Origin: Actinoplanes lobatus
Lineage (GTDB): Bacteria > Actinomycetota > Actinomycetes > Mycobacteriales > Micromonosporaceae
Direction of reading: 5' to 3'
NCBI RefSeq assembly: GCF_014205215.1
Contig: NZ_JACHNC010000001.1
Location: 7,932,501 to 7,996,500, forward strand
Length of the DNA stretch: 64,000 nucleotides
Shown: piece after piece, positions 53,074 to 61,209 of the stretch
How the letters are laid out: each line of letters begins with the position of its first letter
Position numbering within the stretch: position 1 is the first letter of the stretch
Notes under the pieces: model-generated
Seen by the model: only the letters and a program-made list of their open reading frames with translations
Told to the model about the DNA's origin: nothing
Database searches by the model: none
Made by a program: the position numbers and the translations under genes

Positions 53074-53847
53074 GTGAGCGAAACGGAACTGCGCGGTGGG
53101 AACACCGTCGGAGCGGCGCGGATCGGCGATGTGGTGCACAAGCGGGCGGCACCGTGGACACCGACGGTGCACGCGGTGCTGCGCCATCTGGAGGCCGCCG
53201 GCTTCGACGGCGCCCCGCGGGCTCACGGTTTCGACGCCGAGGGTCGCGAGATGGTGACCTACCTGCCCGGCGAGGTGATCGGCGACCGCGTCCCGTGGCC
53301 GGACTGGGCGTTCGCCGACAAGACCCTGACCCAGGTCGGGCAGTGGCTGCGCCGCCTCCACGACCTGACCGAGGACTTCCGGCCGCCGGAGGGCGCGACC
53401 TGGTTCGCCGGTGGCGAGATGCGCCCCGGCATGGTGGTCGGCCATCAGGACGCGGCGCCGTACAACGCGGTGATGGACGGCGACCGGCTGGCCGGCTTCT
53501 TCGACTGGGACACCTCGGGCCCGTCGTCGCGCGAGTTCGACCTGGCGTTCTCCGCCCTCTCCTGGGTGCCGCTGTACTCCCCGGGCGCCGCCCACCACCT
53601 GGGCTTCCACCACCCCGAGGACCGTTCCCGCCGACTGCACCTGCTGCTGGACGCGTACGGCTACACCGGCGACCGCGCGACCTTCGGCACGGTGGTGGTC
53701 CAGCGCGCCCGCCGCCAGTCCGAGGTGATCCGCCAGATGGCCGCCTCCGGCGACCCGGCCGCCACCGCCCTCCTCCCGGTGGCCGACAACCTCGCCCGCT
53801 CCGCCACCGAGGTCGAGTCCCTCCCCGCCGACTTCTGGCACGGATGA
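53074..53847 (+). CDS. Aminoglycoside-phosphotransferase-fold kinase
   Basis: A 257-residue APH-family protein from GTG 53074. Catalytic loop VVGHQDAAPYNAV (Asp about 129) and metal site GFFDWDTSGPSSREFDLA. The N-terminal segment (VGAARIGDVVHKRAAPWTPT) closely parallels that of the protein at 44174-44923, so the two are paralogues. Here the usual His-Asp loop reads HQD. The substrate is unknown. Confidence 0.85.
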   Translation: MSETELRGGNTVGAARIGDVVHKRAAPWTPTVHAVLRHLEAAGFDGAPRAHGFDAEGREMVTYLPGEVIGDRVPWPDWAFADKTLTQVGQWLRRLHDLTEDFRPPEGATWFAGGEMRPGMVVGHQDAAPYNAVMDGDRLAGFFDWDTSGPSSREFDLAFSALSWVPLYSPGAAHHLGFHHPEDRSRRLHLLLDAYGYTGDRATFGTVVVQRARRQSEVIRQMAASGDPAATALLPVADNLARSATEVESLPADFWHG

Positions 53848-53851
53848 CAGC

Positions 53852-54244
53852 GTGCGCACCGTCTTCGCGTTTCCGGCCGGCAGACGTGCGGACACCGTCG
53901 CCCTGCTGACTCACCCCCGCGACGGCCTCTACATCAGCATCGAGGACGAAGGAAACGGCACCCTCTACGTCGACTGGGACCCGGACGAGCTGGCGGTCCT
54001 CGAAGAGGCCGTAGGGCATCGCCCCGGCTGGGCGGTGCAGATCGACATCTCCGGCCGCATCGACGGCACAGCCGAGGTCCACGACCTGCTCGCCGTACTG
54101 CTGGCCGACGGCGGCGTGGCCTTCGACGACTACACCACGCACGCATGGACCCTGCCGGAGATCCAGAACGGAACAGCCGTCGACGGCCTCCGCTTCTTCG
54201 ACTTTCACACCTACCACGCCCGAAAGCTCGCCAACGACCGTTAG
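53852..54244 (+). CDS. Acidic small protein of unknown function
   Basis: A 130-residue protein from GTG 53852, 4 bp after the kinase stop, so co-transcribed. It reads as an alpha/beta fold (LYISIEDEGNGTLYVDWDPD, then AVQIDISGRIDGTAEVHDLL and FFDFHTYHARKL). No catalytic motif or family was recognised. Confidence 0.65.
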   Translation: MRTVFAFPAGRRADTVALLTHPRDGLYISIEDEGNGTLYVDWDPDELAVLEEAVGHRPGWAVQIDISGRIDGTAEVHDLLAVLLADGGVAFDDYTTHAWTLPEIQNGTAVDGLRFFDFHTYHARKLANDR

Positions 54245-54353
54245 CGGCCGAGGCCCGATCCTCACCTCCGGCCCTTTCAACGGACAAGGACGGCGTCCGC
54301 CCCGCCCGACCGTGGCTCCCTGTGGCCACACAGGCGACCCACTGCGACCACCC

Positions 54354-54464
54354 GCTGTGCCGCGACCACCGGGTCGACCCGCCCACTCACGCTGTGCCGC
54401 GACCACCGGGCCGACCCGCCCACTCACGCTGTGCCGCGGCCACCGCGTCGACCCGCCCACTCAT
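54354..54464. repeat. Three tandem 37-bp repeats
   Basis: Units 54354-54390, 54391-54427 and 54428-54464 begin GCTGTGCCGCGACCACCGGG and end GACCCGCCCACTCAC; the third has a few changes. A partial, more divergent unit precedes them. They lie in the 250-bp non-coding gap between convergent genes. Confidence 0.85.
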
Positions 54465-54491
54465 CCTTTTCGCGAGCGCGGAGGGCGGCAC

Positions 54492-54782
54492 TCACGGTCG
54501 TTGATGGCCGCATTCGAGATCGGCGCCGTCGAGGTCGGTGACCCATCCTCCGGCGCCGTTGAGGTACACCTGGATCGAGCCGGGCTGGTAGTTGACCTCG
54601 AACGGCTCGTCGCCCCTGAGCGTGCCCGGCCACGGCGACTCGCCATCCGACCGGCCGGCAGTGTGAACGACCAAGGATTCACCGGGCCGCAGCCAGTAGT
54701 CACGGCCGAAGGGCTCGAGCACCACTTCGAGCGGTCCGTCGCTGTGGTTGCGGATCGGCAACCCGACCCCGGTCTCAGCCAT
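54492..54782 (-). CDS. Small beta-rich protein of unknown function
   Basis: A 96-residue protein from ATG 54782: LPIRNHSDGPLEVVLEPFGR, then YWLRPGESLVVHTAGRSDG and an acidic end. The pattern of beta-strands fits a small beta-sandwich. Similar short proteins are common in actinomycetes, but their role is unknown. It lies downstream of the broken epimerase gene on the same strand. Confidence 0.65.
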   Translation of the reverse strand: MAETGVGLPIRNHSDGPLEVVLEPFGRDYWLRPGESLVVHTAGRSDGESPWPGTLRGDEPFEVNYQPGSIQVYLNGAGGWVTDLDGADLECGHQRP

Positions 54783-54825
54783 CCACGCTCGCCGTCCTCA
54801 GTGATCGCCGTCTTCAACGCCCTTC

Positions 54826-55367
54826 TCACCGCGACCGCAACCAGGCGTCCTCGGCGGCGTAGTCGAACCAGCCCACCGGATCCGAGACAGGCGGATGATC
54901 GACCAGCCACCGGATCTCGGCTGAGAGGTCCCCCACCGGCACGTAGCCCAGAGCAGAGGCCGCCCGGGTGTCCAGCACGATCCCCGGCAGCCGATGGAAC
55001 GGGTGGCGACCCAGACACGAGTGGGAAAGCAGCACCTCCTCCCAGAAATGACCGAGGTGGGCCGCGACGAGCCGGGAGATGGCGCGGCCGTCGGGCGCGG
55101 ACGGGTCGGCGGCGTTGAGGACGCGCCTGCCGGGAACGTCGGCGACACGGGCGACGAGTGCCGCGATGTTCACGGCGGCGGACGGGTGGTCGACGCCACG
55201 GCCACGGCCGGCGAGCAGCACGGCGGGCCGGCGGTCGAGCACCCGTTTGACGAACCACCAGGTCCGGGCCGGGACGGCACCCTCTCCATGGACCTTGGAG
55301 GGCCGCAGCACGGTGACCGGGGCGCCACTGTCAAGCAGGACGTGTTCGGCGGCGACCTTGTTGGGAC
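54826..55367 (-). pseudogene. C-terminal part of an NAD-dependent epimerase, cut by an IS
   Basis: The minus-strand frame begins at the IS border with GPNKVAAEHVLLDSGAPVTV, then LRPSKVHG. GPNKVAAEH is the SDR catalytic-lysine region (the Tyr normally lies just before it), and LRPSKVHG is the usual downstream epimerase motif. It continues for about 180 codons to 54826. The N-terminal half is at 57127-57399 on the other side of the element. The catalytic tyrosine and about 60 residues expected in between are in neither half. Confidence 0.8.
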
Positions 55368-55369
55368 CT

Positions 55370-55560
55370 TGACATCCTCGCCGCCCTATAGGACGGCGAT
55401 TCCAGCCGCGCTGCGCGGGGTGCGCGCAGTGTTCTGGTGGGTTACCGCTTCACTGCGCGCTGCCGGGACGGGTCCTGGTCTTATGTGCGCTCGACGGTCG
55501 TTTAGCCTGTCCGCCCGTCCGGCGGCCAGGATGTTGATGGCGGCGTTGACGTCCCGGTCA
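55370..55560 (-). ncRNA. Probable omega RNA (reRNA) of TnpB
   Basis: In IS605 elements the TnpB guide RNA covers the 3' end of tnpB and the right end, and its guide is the flanking DNA. Here that is the minus strand from about 55560 to 55370, including the terminal hairpin at 55378-55399. The guide would then be the bases just below 55368, inside the broken epimerase gene. Location is inferred from the family; limits are approximate. Confidence 0.5.
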
Positions 55561-56630
55561 TGGTGGCTGCCGCAGGGGCAGTCCCATGCCCGGACGGTTA
55601 ACGTCATCTTGTCGTTGATCCGGCCGCATGCCGAGCACATCCGGGTGGACGGGAACCATCGGTCCACCCGGGCGAACGTGCGCCCGTAACGTGCGGCCTT
55701 GTATTCCAGCATGGCGGTGAAGCTCGCCCATCCGGCGTCGTGGACGCTCTTGGCGAGCCTCGTGCGGCCGAGTCCGGCAACGCACAGGTCCTCGACGTAC
55801 ACCGCTTGGTTGTCGCGGATGATCGTCGTGGACAGTTTGTGCTGCCAGTCGCGGCGCGTGTCGGCCACCCGCGCATGAGCGCGGGCGACCTTGACAACGG
55901 CCTTCCTGCGACGGTTGCTGCCCTGGGTCTTGCGGGACAGGTTCTGCTGCAGCCGCTTGAGTTTGCGGGCGGCCCGGCGCAGGAACTTCGGGGCGGTCAC
56001 CTTCGTGCCGTCGGACATGACCGCGAAGTGGGTCAGCCCCAGGTCGATGCCGACCTCCGAGTCCAGCTCGGGCAGGTTCTCATCCTCGGTCGTGGTGACG
56101 ACGAACGAGGCGAAGTACCGGCCGGCCGCGTCCTTGATCACGGTGACCGAGGAGGGTTCGGACGGCAGGCTACGCGACCACCGCACCTTGATGTCGCCGA
56201 TCTTCGGCAGCCGTAGACGGCCGTTGTCGAGGACCTTGAACCGGGCGTTGCGGGTGAACCGGATCGCCTGCCGGTTGTCCTTACGAGACCGGTACCGGGG
56301 TGGGCCGACCGTGCGGCCCTGGCGTTTGCCGGACAGTGAGGTGAAGAAGTTGCGGTACGCGGAGTTCAGATCGGCGAGGGCCTGCTGCAACACCACCGCG
56401 GACACCTCACCCAGCCACGCCCGTTGGTCGGTCTGCCTGGCCTCGGTGATGACCCGCTTCGACAGGTCGCTGTCGGAGATGTACTTCTCGCCCGCCTCAC
56501 GGGCCTGCCGGCGCAGCCTGAGCCCGTCGTTGAACACCACCCGGGCGCACCCGAACGCTTGCGCCAGCGCGGTGCACTGGGTCGCGTCCGGATAGACCCG
56601 GTATTGGTAACGGAGCTGCACGATTACCAC
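55386..56630 (-). CDS. tnpB: TnpB, RNA-guided nuclease of IS200/IS605 (OrfB)
   Basis: A 414-residue protein from GTG 56630. The RuvC-like active site is complete: Asp in VGIDLGLTHFAV (about 195), Glu in VYVEDLCVAGLG (about 278), and Asp in HHDRDVNAAINILA (about 365). A CxxC...CxC zinc finger (MCSACG, WDCPCG) lies between the last two. The N-terminal OrfB helix-turn-helix (YQYRVYPDATQ) is present. TnpB makes guided cuts that retain the transposon. It appears functional. Confidence 0.92.
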   Translation of the reverse strand: MVIVQLRYQYRVYPDATQCTALAQAFGCARVVFNDGLRLRRQAREAGEKYISDSDLSKRVITEARQTDQRAWLGEVSAVVLQQALADLNSAYRNFFTSLSGKRQGRTVGPPRYRSRKDNRQAIRFTRNARFKVLDNGRLRLPKIGDIKVRWSRSLPSEPSSVTVIKDAAGRYFASFVVTTTEDENLPELDSEVGIDLGLTHFAVMSDGTKVTAPKFLRRAARKLKRLQQNLSRKTQGSNRRRKAVVKVARAHARVADTRRDWQHKLSTTIIRDNQAVYVEDLCVAGLGRTRLAKSVHDAGWASFTAMLEYKAARYGRTFARVDRWFPSTRMCSACGRINDKMTLTVRAWDCPCGSHHDRDVNAAINILAAGRADRLNDRRAHIRPGPVPAARSEAVTHQNTARTPRSAAGIAVL

Positions 56631-56646
56631 CGTATCATGTTGGTCT

Positions 56647-57063
56647 ATGGCTGGACTTCAAGGAATCCGCACTGGCAGGCACTGCACTTTCGCGATGCAT
56701 GTTCACTTGGTTTTCGTGACGAAGTTCCGGCACAAGGTGTTCACCGACCGACATCTGACCCGGATGGAACAGATCATGCGGGACGTCTGCGCCGACTTCG
56801 AAGCGGAACTGGTCGAGTTCAACGGCGAGAACAACCACGTCCACCTGCTGGTCAACTTCCCGCCCAAGATGGCCGTGGCCCGTCTGGTCAACAGTCTCAA
56901 AGGCGTATCCTCACGCCGCCTGCGGCAAGAGTTCCCCGACCTGGTACACCACTACTACCGGGCGAACAAGCTCTGGTCGGGTTCGTACTTCGCCGGGTCC
57001 GTCGGCGGCGCCCCACTGAGCATTGTGAAACAGTACATCGAGCAGCAGAACCGTCCCGGTTAG
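56647..57063 (+). CDS. tnpA: TnpA, Y1 HUH transposase of IS200/IS605
   Basis: A 138-residue protein with the HUH motif in NHVHLLVNFPP (His-Val-His, about 59-61) and the catalytic tyrosine in VKQYIEQQN near 130. The N-terminus (HVHLVFVTKFRHKVF) is standard for IS200-type Y1 transposases, usual length 130-155. It is divergent from tnpB with starts only 16 bp apart, so their promoters overlap. Confidence 0.92.
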   Translation: MAGLQGIRTGRHCTFAMHVHLVFVTKFRHKVFTDRHLTRMEQIMRDVCADFEAELVEFNGENNHVHLLVNFPPKMAVARLVNSLKGVSSRRLRQEFPDLVHHYYRANKLWSGSYFAGSVGGAPLSIVKQYIEQQNRPG

Positions 57064-57126
57064 AGCACTGCTCGGGCCTTGACGGCCCTCCCAGCACGGG
57101 CCTTCACCCCCGACCTGAAGGCCAGA

Positions 57127-57399
57127 GCACTGGCCCGCATTCCGGTAGCAGGCACAGTCCACGACCAGCTCGTACTCGCCGGACGGACGGCCGCCGCGGT
57201 CGGTGGGCAAGGAACCGCCGGCCGGTTCGCCCGACGGCCAGGTGTCGCGGTCGGTGCGGAGGAAGTGGCCGGTCAGGTCGGCAGGCACCCGGCGCGGGTC
57301 GCGGCCGGTGACGGTTACCCGCCAGCCGGCACGGAGCAGATGGCGGGCGACGGCACGGCCGATCAGACCGGTGCCGCCGATGACGAGAGCTGTTCGCAC
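57127..57399 (-). pseudogene. N-terminal part of the NAD-dependent epimerase
   Basis: From GTG 57399 the frame gives the Rossmann start ALVIGGTGLIGRAVARHLLR and continues to ELVVDCACYRNAG, where the IS border begins. The matching C-terminal part is at 54826-55367. Starts of this gene and the divergent hydrolase (57416) are 16 bp apart. Confidence 0.8.
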
Positions 57400-57415
57400 C
57401 GTTTAGGTTGTACCG

Positions 57416-58024
57416 GTGACCGATCACGTCGCGCCACGCTGGGAATCCTCGGCGCTCGTCGTCATCGACATGCAGGCCGATTTCACCACGATCGGCGGCA
57501 CCGTCGAGGTGGCGCCCCGGGTGGACGAGCTGGCGGCCGCGTTCCGGCGAGCCGGGCGACCGATAGTGCACATCGTGCGGCTGTACCCGCCGGGCTCGTC
57601 CGATGTCGATCTGCCACGCCGTGGAGCGACCACGATCGTGGCGCCGGGCACGCCGGGCGCCGGACTGCTCGCCGGCCCGGCCGCACCGGTGGATCTGGAC
57701 GCACGACTGCTGCTGAGCGGACGCCCGCAGGAGATCGGCGACCACGAGATCGTGCTGTTCAAGCCACGATGGGGCGCCTTCTACCGGACCGTCCTCGAGC
57801 AGTGGCTGCGCGACCGCGGGGCGGACACGCTGGTTGTCTGCGGTTGCAATCTGCCGAACTGCCCGCGGGCGACGCTGTTCGAGGCGAGCGAACGCGACTT
57901 CCGTACCGTTCTCGCCACCGACGCGGTGTCGCAGACCAGCGCCGAGCGCCTCGCCGACCTGGCCGGGATCGGCGTCACCCTGGCCACCACCGAGGAGATC
58001 ACCGAGCGGCTGAGCGCGACCTGA
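57416..58024 (+). CDS. Isochorismatase-like cysteine hydrolase
   Basis: A 202-residue protein from GTG 57416. Catalytic triad of the family: Asp in LVVIDMQADF (about 19), Lys in LFKPRWGAFY (about 119), and Cys in CGCNLPNCPRAT (about 152) followed by the usual TLFEASERDF. Members hydrolyse amides or vinyl ethers such as nicotinamide, ureidoacrylate or isochorismate. The substrate is not evident from neighbours. Confidence 0.9.
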   Translation: MTDHVAPRWESSALVVIDMQADFTTIGGTVEVAPRVDELAAAFRRAGRPIVHIVRLYPPGSSDVDLPRRGATTIVAPGTPGAGLLAGPAAPVDLDARLLLSGRPQEIGDHEIVLFKPRWGAFYRTVLEQWLRDRGADTLVVCGCNLPNCPRATLFEASERDFRTVLATDAVSQTSAERLADLAGIGVTLATTEEITERLSAT

Positions 58025-58098
58025 GCGCGGCTCAGGCCGATCACAGCGCCTCCCTCCGAGGATCGATAGACAACGATCCCTTTGGTACGGAGGAAGCG

Positions 58099-58638
58099 AT
58101 GCCCCGGTCCCGAAAAGCCCTGGCCCTGGCCGCCGGAACACTGTCGGTACTGTGCCTGCCGACCGCCGCCGGCGCCGAACCCGACTCGCACGTCTCCCGT
58201 CTGCACGGCTCGGCGCTGGTGCTGTTCCCGCCGTCGCCGGACGACGTGGTCCGGTTCACGGTGGACGCCTACGCCCGGCACGACGATCCCGGCCCCTACC
58301 CGACCGCGTCCTGGGGAACCGCCCACCTGCGGCACTATTTCGCCGGCCACGACCAGGAGATCTGGTACTCGATCAGGGTGGACTGCCTGATGGCGTCCGG
58401 CGGCCAGGCGACGGTCACCGGGGAGGTCGTCGACGCGTCCCCGGGTGGCGAGAAGCTGTTGCACACCCGGATCGGTTTCAGCGTCGCCGAGCGGGGCCGG
58501 CGGGATCTGGTCGGGTTCACCGGCGGGGCGAGCCCGTACCCGGAGGACGCGAAGGAGCTGCGGATGTGCACGGCGCCGCCGCCGTTCTTCACGACCCGCG
58601 ACGGCGGATATTCGGTGAGCGGGGCGATGCACTGGTGA
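58099..58638 (+). CDS. Secreted protein resembling protease inhibitors (SSI-like size)
   Basis: A 179-residue protein from ATG 58099 behind GGAGGAAG. The signal peptide ends near PTAAGA. The mature part has two cysteines (VDCLMAS, RMCTAPP) that could form one disulphide and is rich in beta-strands. The overall look recalls small secreted actinomycete proteins, but the SSI motif is not present and I do not assign a family. Confidence 0.6.
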   Translation: MPRSRKALALAAGTLSVLCLPTAAGAEPDSHVSRLHGSALVLFPPSPDDVVRFTVDAYARHDDPGPYPTASWGTAHLRHYFAGHDQEIWYSIRVDCLMASGGQATVTGEVVDASPGGEKLLHTRIGFSVAERGRRDLVGFTGGASPYPEDAKELRMCTAPPPFFTTRDGGYSVSGAMHW

Positions 58639-58710
58639 CGCAGGTTGCCGCCGTGATCGACGACGGGCCGGGGGAAGGTCCTTCAGGGCGACCATGGACG
58701 CTGCCTTCCC

Positions 58711-60621
58711 TCAGCGGCCCGGAAAGCCGCCCAGGTTCCACACCCGGATGGTGGTGTCAGCGCTGGCCGTGGCCAGTAGGTTGCCCTCCGGGTGGAATGC
58801 CACGCCACGGACGCTCGCCGTGTGGCCGGTGAGCACGCCCACCAGCCGGCCCGATGCCGTTTCCCAGATCCGGACGGTGCTGTCATCGCTGCTGGACGCC
58901 AGCCAGTCGCCGACCCGCCGATAGGCGACCTTGACCGCGATGTCGGTGTGCCCTTTGAAGACCGCCAGGGCCTTTCCGGTGGCGACCGACCACAGCCGCA
59001 CCTTGCGGTCCTCGCCGCAGCTCGCGAGCACGGTGCCGTCGGGGCTGAAGGCCACTCCCCAGACGGCGCCGTCGTGACCGGAGATGACCCGCGCCGACCG
59101 GCCGGTCGCGGTCTTCCAGACCCGGATCCTGCCGTCCTTGCCCGCTGATGCGAGCAGGTTGCCGGCCGGGTTGAAGGCGACGCCGAGCACCGGCGAATCG
59201 TGGCCGGTCAGGGTGGCCCGGGCGGTGGTGGCGCCGCTTTCCCACAGTCGTACCGTGCCGTCGTAGCTTCCACTGGCCAGGGTGTCTTCCCGGGGGCTGA
59301 AGGCGATCGTCTCCACCCAGTCCTGGTGGCCCTTGAGGTCGCCCAGTGGCTGGTGGGTGTCCGTGTCCCAGAGCTTGATCGTCCGGTCGCCGGCGGAACT
59401 CGCCAGGATGGTGTCGGCCTTGTTGAAGGCGAGACCCCATACCGCGCCGGTGTGGCCGTAGAGGGCGCCGACCTTGTCCCCTGCCGGGGTCCACAGGCGG
59501 ACGGCGCTGTCGCCGCCGGAGCTGGCCAGCATCGTCCCGTTGTGGTTGAACGTCACGCCCCATGCCTGCTCGGTGTGCCCGGCCAGGACCGTCGACGGCG
59601 GATCGGCCGTGCCGGCGTCACTCGCCGGCCCGGCCGTCGAGCCGTCTTTCCGGTCGCTCGGCGGGTCGTCTCCCCAGCGGCGGAGGAGGACGGTCGCACA
59701 GCCGATCACAGCGGCCCCGGCGGCCCCGCCGAGCACCCTCCGCCGACTGAGGGGCGAGGTCGGCGTGGCGGTGTCCGGTGGCGGGACGGTCGTGCCTTCC
59801 GCGCCGGGCGCCGGCGAAGCGGCTCGGCGCACCGGCTCCGCCGCCTGGACGGCCGGCGCTGGGACCAGCGTCGTCTCGGCCACTACCAGCGATCCTTCGC
59901 CCATGCGGAGCTTGCGCGGGCGTTGCGGAGACGGCCCTTTCACCACGTGGTGGTACACGTACTCGTACAACTCGTCGACGGTGATCCGGCCGTCCCGGTT
60001 CATGTCCGCGGCGCCGGTCCCGATCCCCGCCACCACCGCTTCGGTGAAGTAGGAAAGGCGTATCACCGCCGAGCCGGTGTCCTCGAAGCTCGCATCCCGC
60101 TCACCGGAGGCGGTCAGCACCGCGACCCCGCTGCCTTCCGGCGCACCCTGCACCAGTACGTCGACATCGGCCTCGCCACCGGAGCGGGCCTGCATTCCCG
60201 CGATGAATCCACCGCTGAAGCAGCAGTCGACGAGAACCACCGTGGACTTGGACCGGCTCGCCGAGATCTGATCACGGACCCACTCCGCGGCCACCGCGGT
60301 CGCCCCCGGATACCCCTGCTCGGTGTCGCTGAAGGCGAAATGGAGTCTGCCCTGCCTGTCCCGCAGTCCGTGACAGGAGAAATAGACCATGTTCAGGGCG
60401 TCATCAACACGCGCCTGTTGCAGGAACGTCTCCATGGCGAGCTTGGCCTGCTGTGTAGTGCAGTCAATATGAGACGGCACCTCGCTGTACCCGGCTTCCC
60501 GCAGGACCCGGCGCAGTTCCCCGACATCGCGGCGCGGGGACCTAAGGTCCGCCAGTGCGGCGTCGGTGTAACTGCCACAGCCGATCAACAGCGCTCTGCG
60601 CCGCGGAAGCGCTGCTGTCAC
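58711..60621 (-). CDS. Caspase-like protease with transmembrane helix and WD40 propeller
   Basis: 636 residues from GTG 60621, which overlaps the upstream stop (GTGA). Residues about 8-215 are a caspase-like domain: ALLIGCGSYTDAALADL, catalytic His84 in YFSCHGLRD, and Cys134 in VLVDCCFSGGF. An EF-hand-like DMNRDGRITVDELYEYV follows. Then come a linker, a membrane helix (LGGAAGAAVIGCATVLL), and seven WD40 repeats with GH...LAS...(L/V)W patterns to the C-terminus. In bacteria such proteases are effectors in conflict or cell-death systems, the propeller sensing or binding partners. Confidence 0.9.
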   Translation of the reverse strand: MTAALPRRRALLIGCGSYTDAALADLRSPRRDVGELRRVLREAGYSEVPSHIDCTTQQAKLAMETFLQQARVDDALNMVYFSCHGLRDRQGRLHFAFSDTEQGYPGATAVAAEWVRDQISASRSKSTVVLVDCCFSGGFIAGMQARSGGEADVDVLVQGAPEGSGVAVLTASGERDASFEDTGSAVIRLSYFTEAVVAGIGTGAADMNRDGRITVDELYEYVYHHVVKGPSPQRPRKLRMGEGSLVVAETTLVPAPAVQAAEPVRRAASPAPGAEGTTVPPPDTATPTSPLSRRRVLGGAAGAAVIGCATVLLRRWGDDPPSDRKDGSTAGPASDAGTADPPSTVLAGHTEQAWGVTFNHNGTMLASSGGDSAVRLWTPAGDKVGALYGHTGAVWGLAFNKADTILASSAGDRTIKLWDTDTHQPLGDLKGHQDWVETIAFSPREDTLASGSYDGTVRLWESGATTARATLTGHDSPVLGVAFNPAGNLLASAGKDGRIRVWKTATGRSARVISGHDGAVWGVAFSPDGTVLASCGEDRKVRLWSVATGKALAVFKGHTDIAVKVAYRRVGDWLASSSDDSTVRIWETASGRLVGVLTGHTASVRGVAFHPEGNLLATASADTTIRVWNLGGFPGR

Positions 60622-60986
60622 AACCCGTCGTCCATCCGGCGCAGAAATGCCGCCACCAACACGTCGCGCTGCGCTTTCGACACCCGCCCTTGGAACCGGT
60701 TTCCGTCGATCTCTATCACCACGTCGCTCGGCTGGCGGCTCAGCCACGACGAGACGACACCCATCAGGCTGTCGGCCACCGTCGGCGCCAGGGTGACGGC
60801 CAGCGCGCCGACCGCGACCAGGACATCGGATTTGGCGCCGGCCGGGGCCTTGCCGACGGTGGCCGGCTCGGCGCCGGCCACATCGGTGTCGAGAATCTCC
60901 CGGAGCAGCTCAGAGGTCAGGTCTGCCACGCCGTCGTCGTCCAGACCGGAGCACGTCACCCGCACATGGATCCGGAGCTGTTCCAT
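60618..60986 (-). CDS. EACC1-type effector-associated constant component
   Basis: About 122 residues from ATG 60986; ATG 60998 would add four. It has the layout of the EACC1 family: an N-terminal strand (LRIHVRVTC), a helical middle, a hydrophobic Ala/Val/Leu segment (VLVAVGALAVTLAPTVADSL), SWLSRQPSDVVIEIDGNRF, and a helical end. EACC1 proteins accompany caspase- or trypsin-like effectors in NTPase-linked conflict systems. The GTGA overlap couples it to the caspase-WD40 gene. Its exact function is unknown. Confidence 0.8.
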   Translation of the reverse strand: MEQLRIHVRVTCSGLDDDGVADLTSELLREILDTDVAGAEPATVGKAPAGAKSDVLVAVGALAVTLAPTVADSLMGVVSSWLSRQPSDVVIEIDGNRFQGRVSKAQRDVLVAAFLRRMDDGL

Positions 60987-61209
60987 GAAGATCACCATTC
61001 AGTCAGTCGATAACGCGCCCACGGTGTACTGGCGGACACGCGGGCCGCGGCCGGAGTCGCGGCGCTTCGGCGTACCGGGAAGGGTCTTGATCTTGATCGG
61101 GAAGCGCGGCGGAAAATGATTTGACGCCACCGATATTCTGATCCTCCGTGCTTGCGGTAGGCAGGTGAGCCGGGAGGGGCCATGCCCTTCTCGACACACA
61201 GGAGCCGCA

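Larger units (their letters stand above)
55368..57125. mobile_element. IS200/IS605-family element, complete
   Basis: About 1.76 kb with divergent tnpA and tnpB. The tnpB-side end (near 55368) reads GAGGATGTCAA on the minus strand and has a hairpin at 55378-55399 (9-bp arms, one mismatch, TATA loop). The tnpA-side end has GGCCTTCA (57099-57106) pairing with TGAAGGCC (57116-57123). Terminal hairpins instead of inverted repeats and no target duplication are as expected for single-strand Y1 transposition. Exact ends are uncertain by a few bases. Confidence 0.85.

Noticed and set aside
54354..54464. The 37-bp repeats as a second CRISPR array
   Set aside because: The units abut each other directly, with no spacers, so this is a plain tandem repeat.
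58099..58638. Subtilisin-inhibitor (SSI) assignment
   Set aside because: Size and secretion fit, but only two cysteines and no SSI reactive-site pattern are seen.
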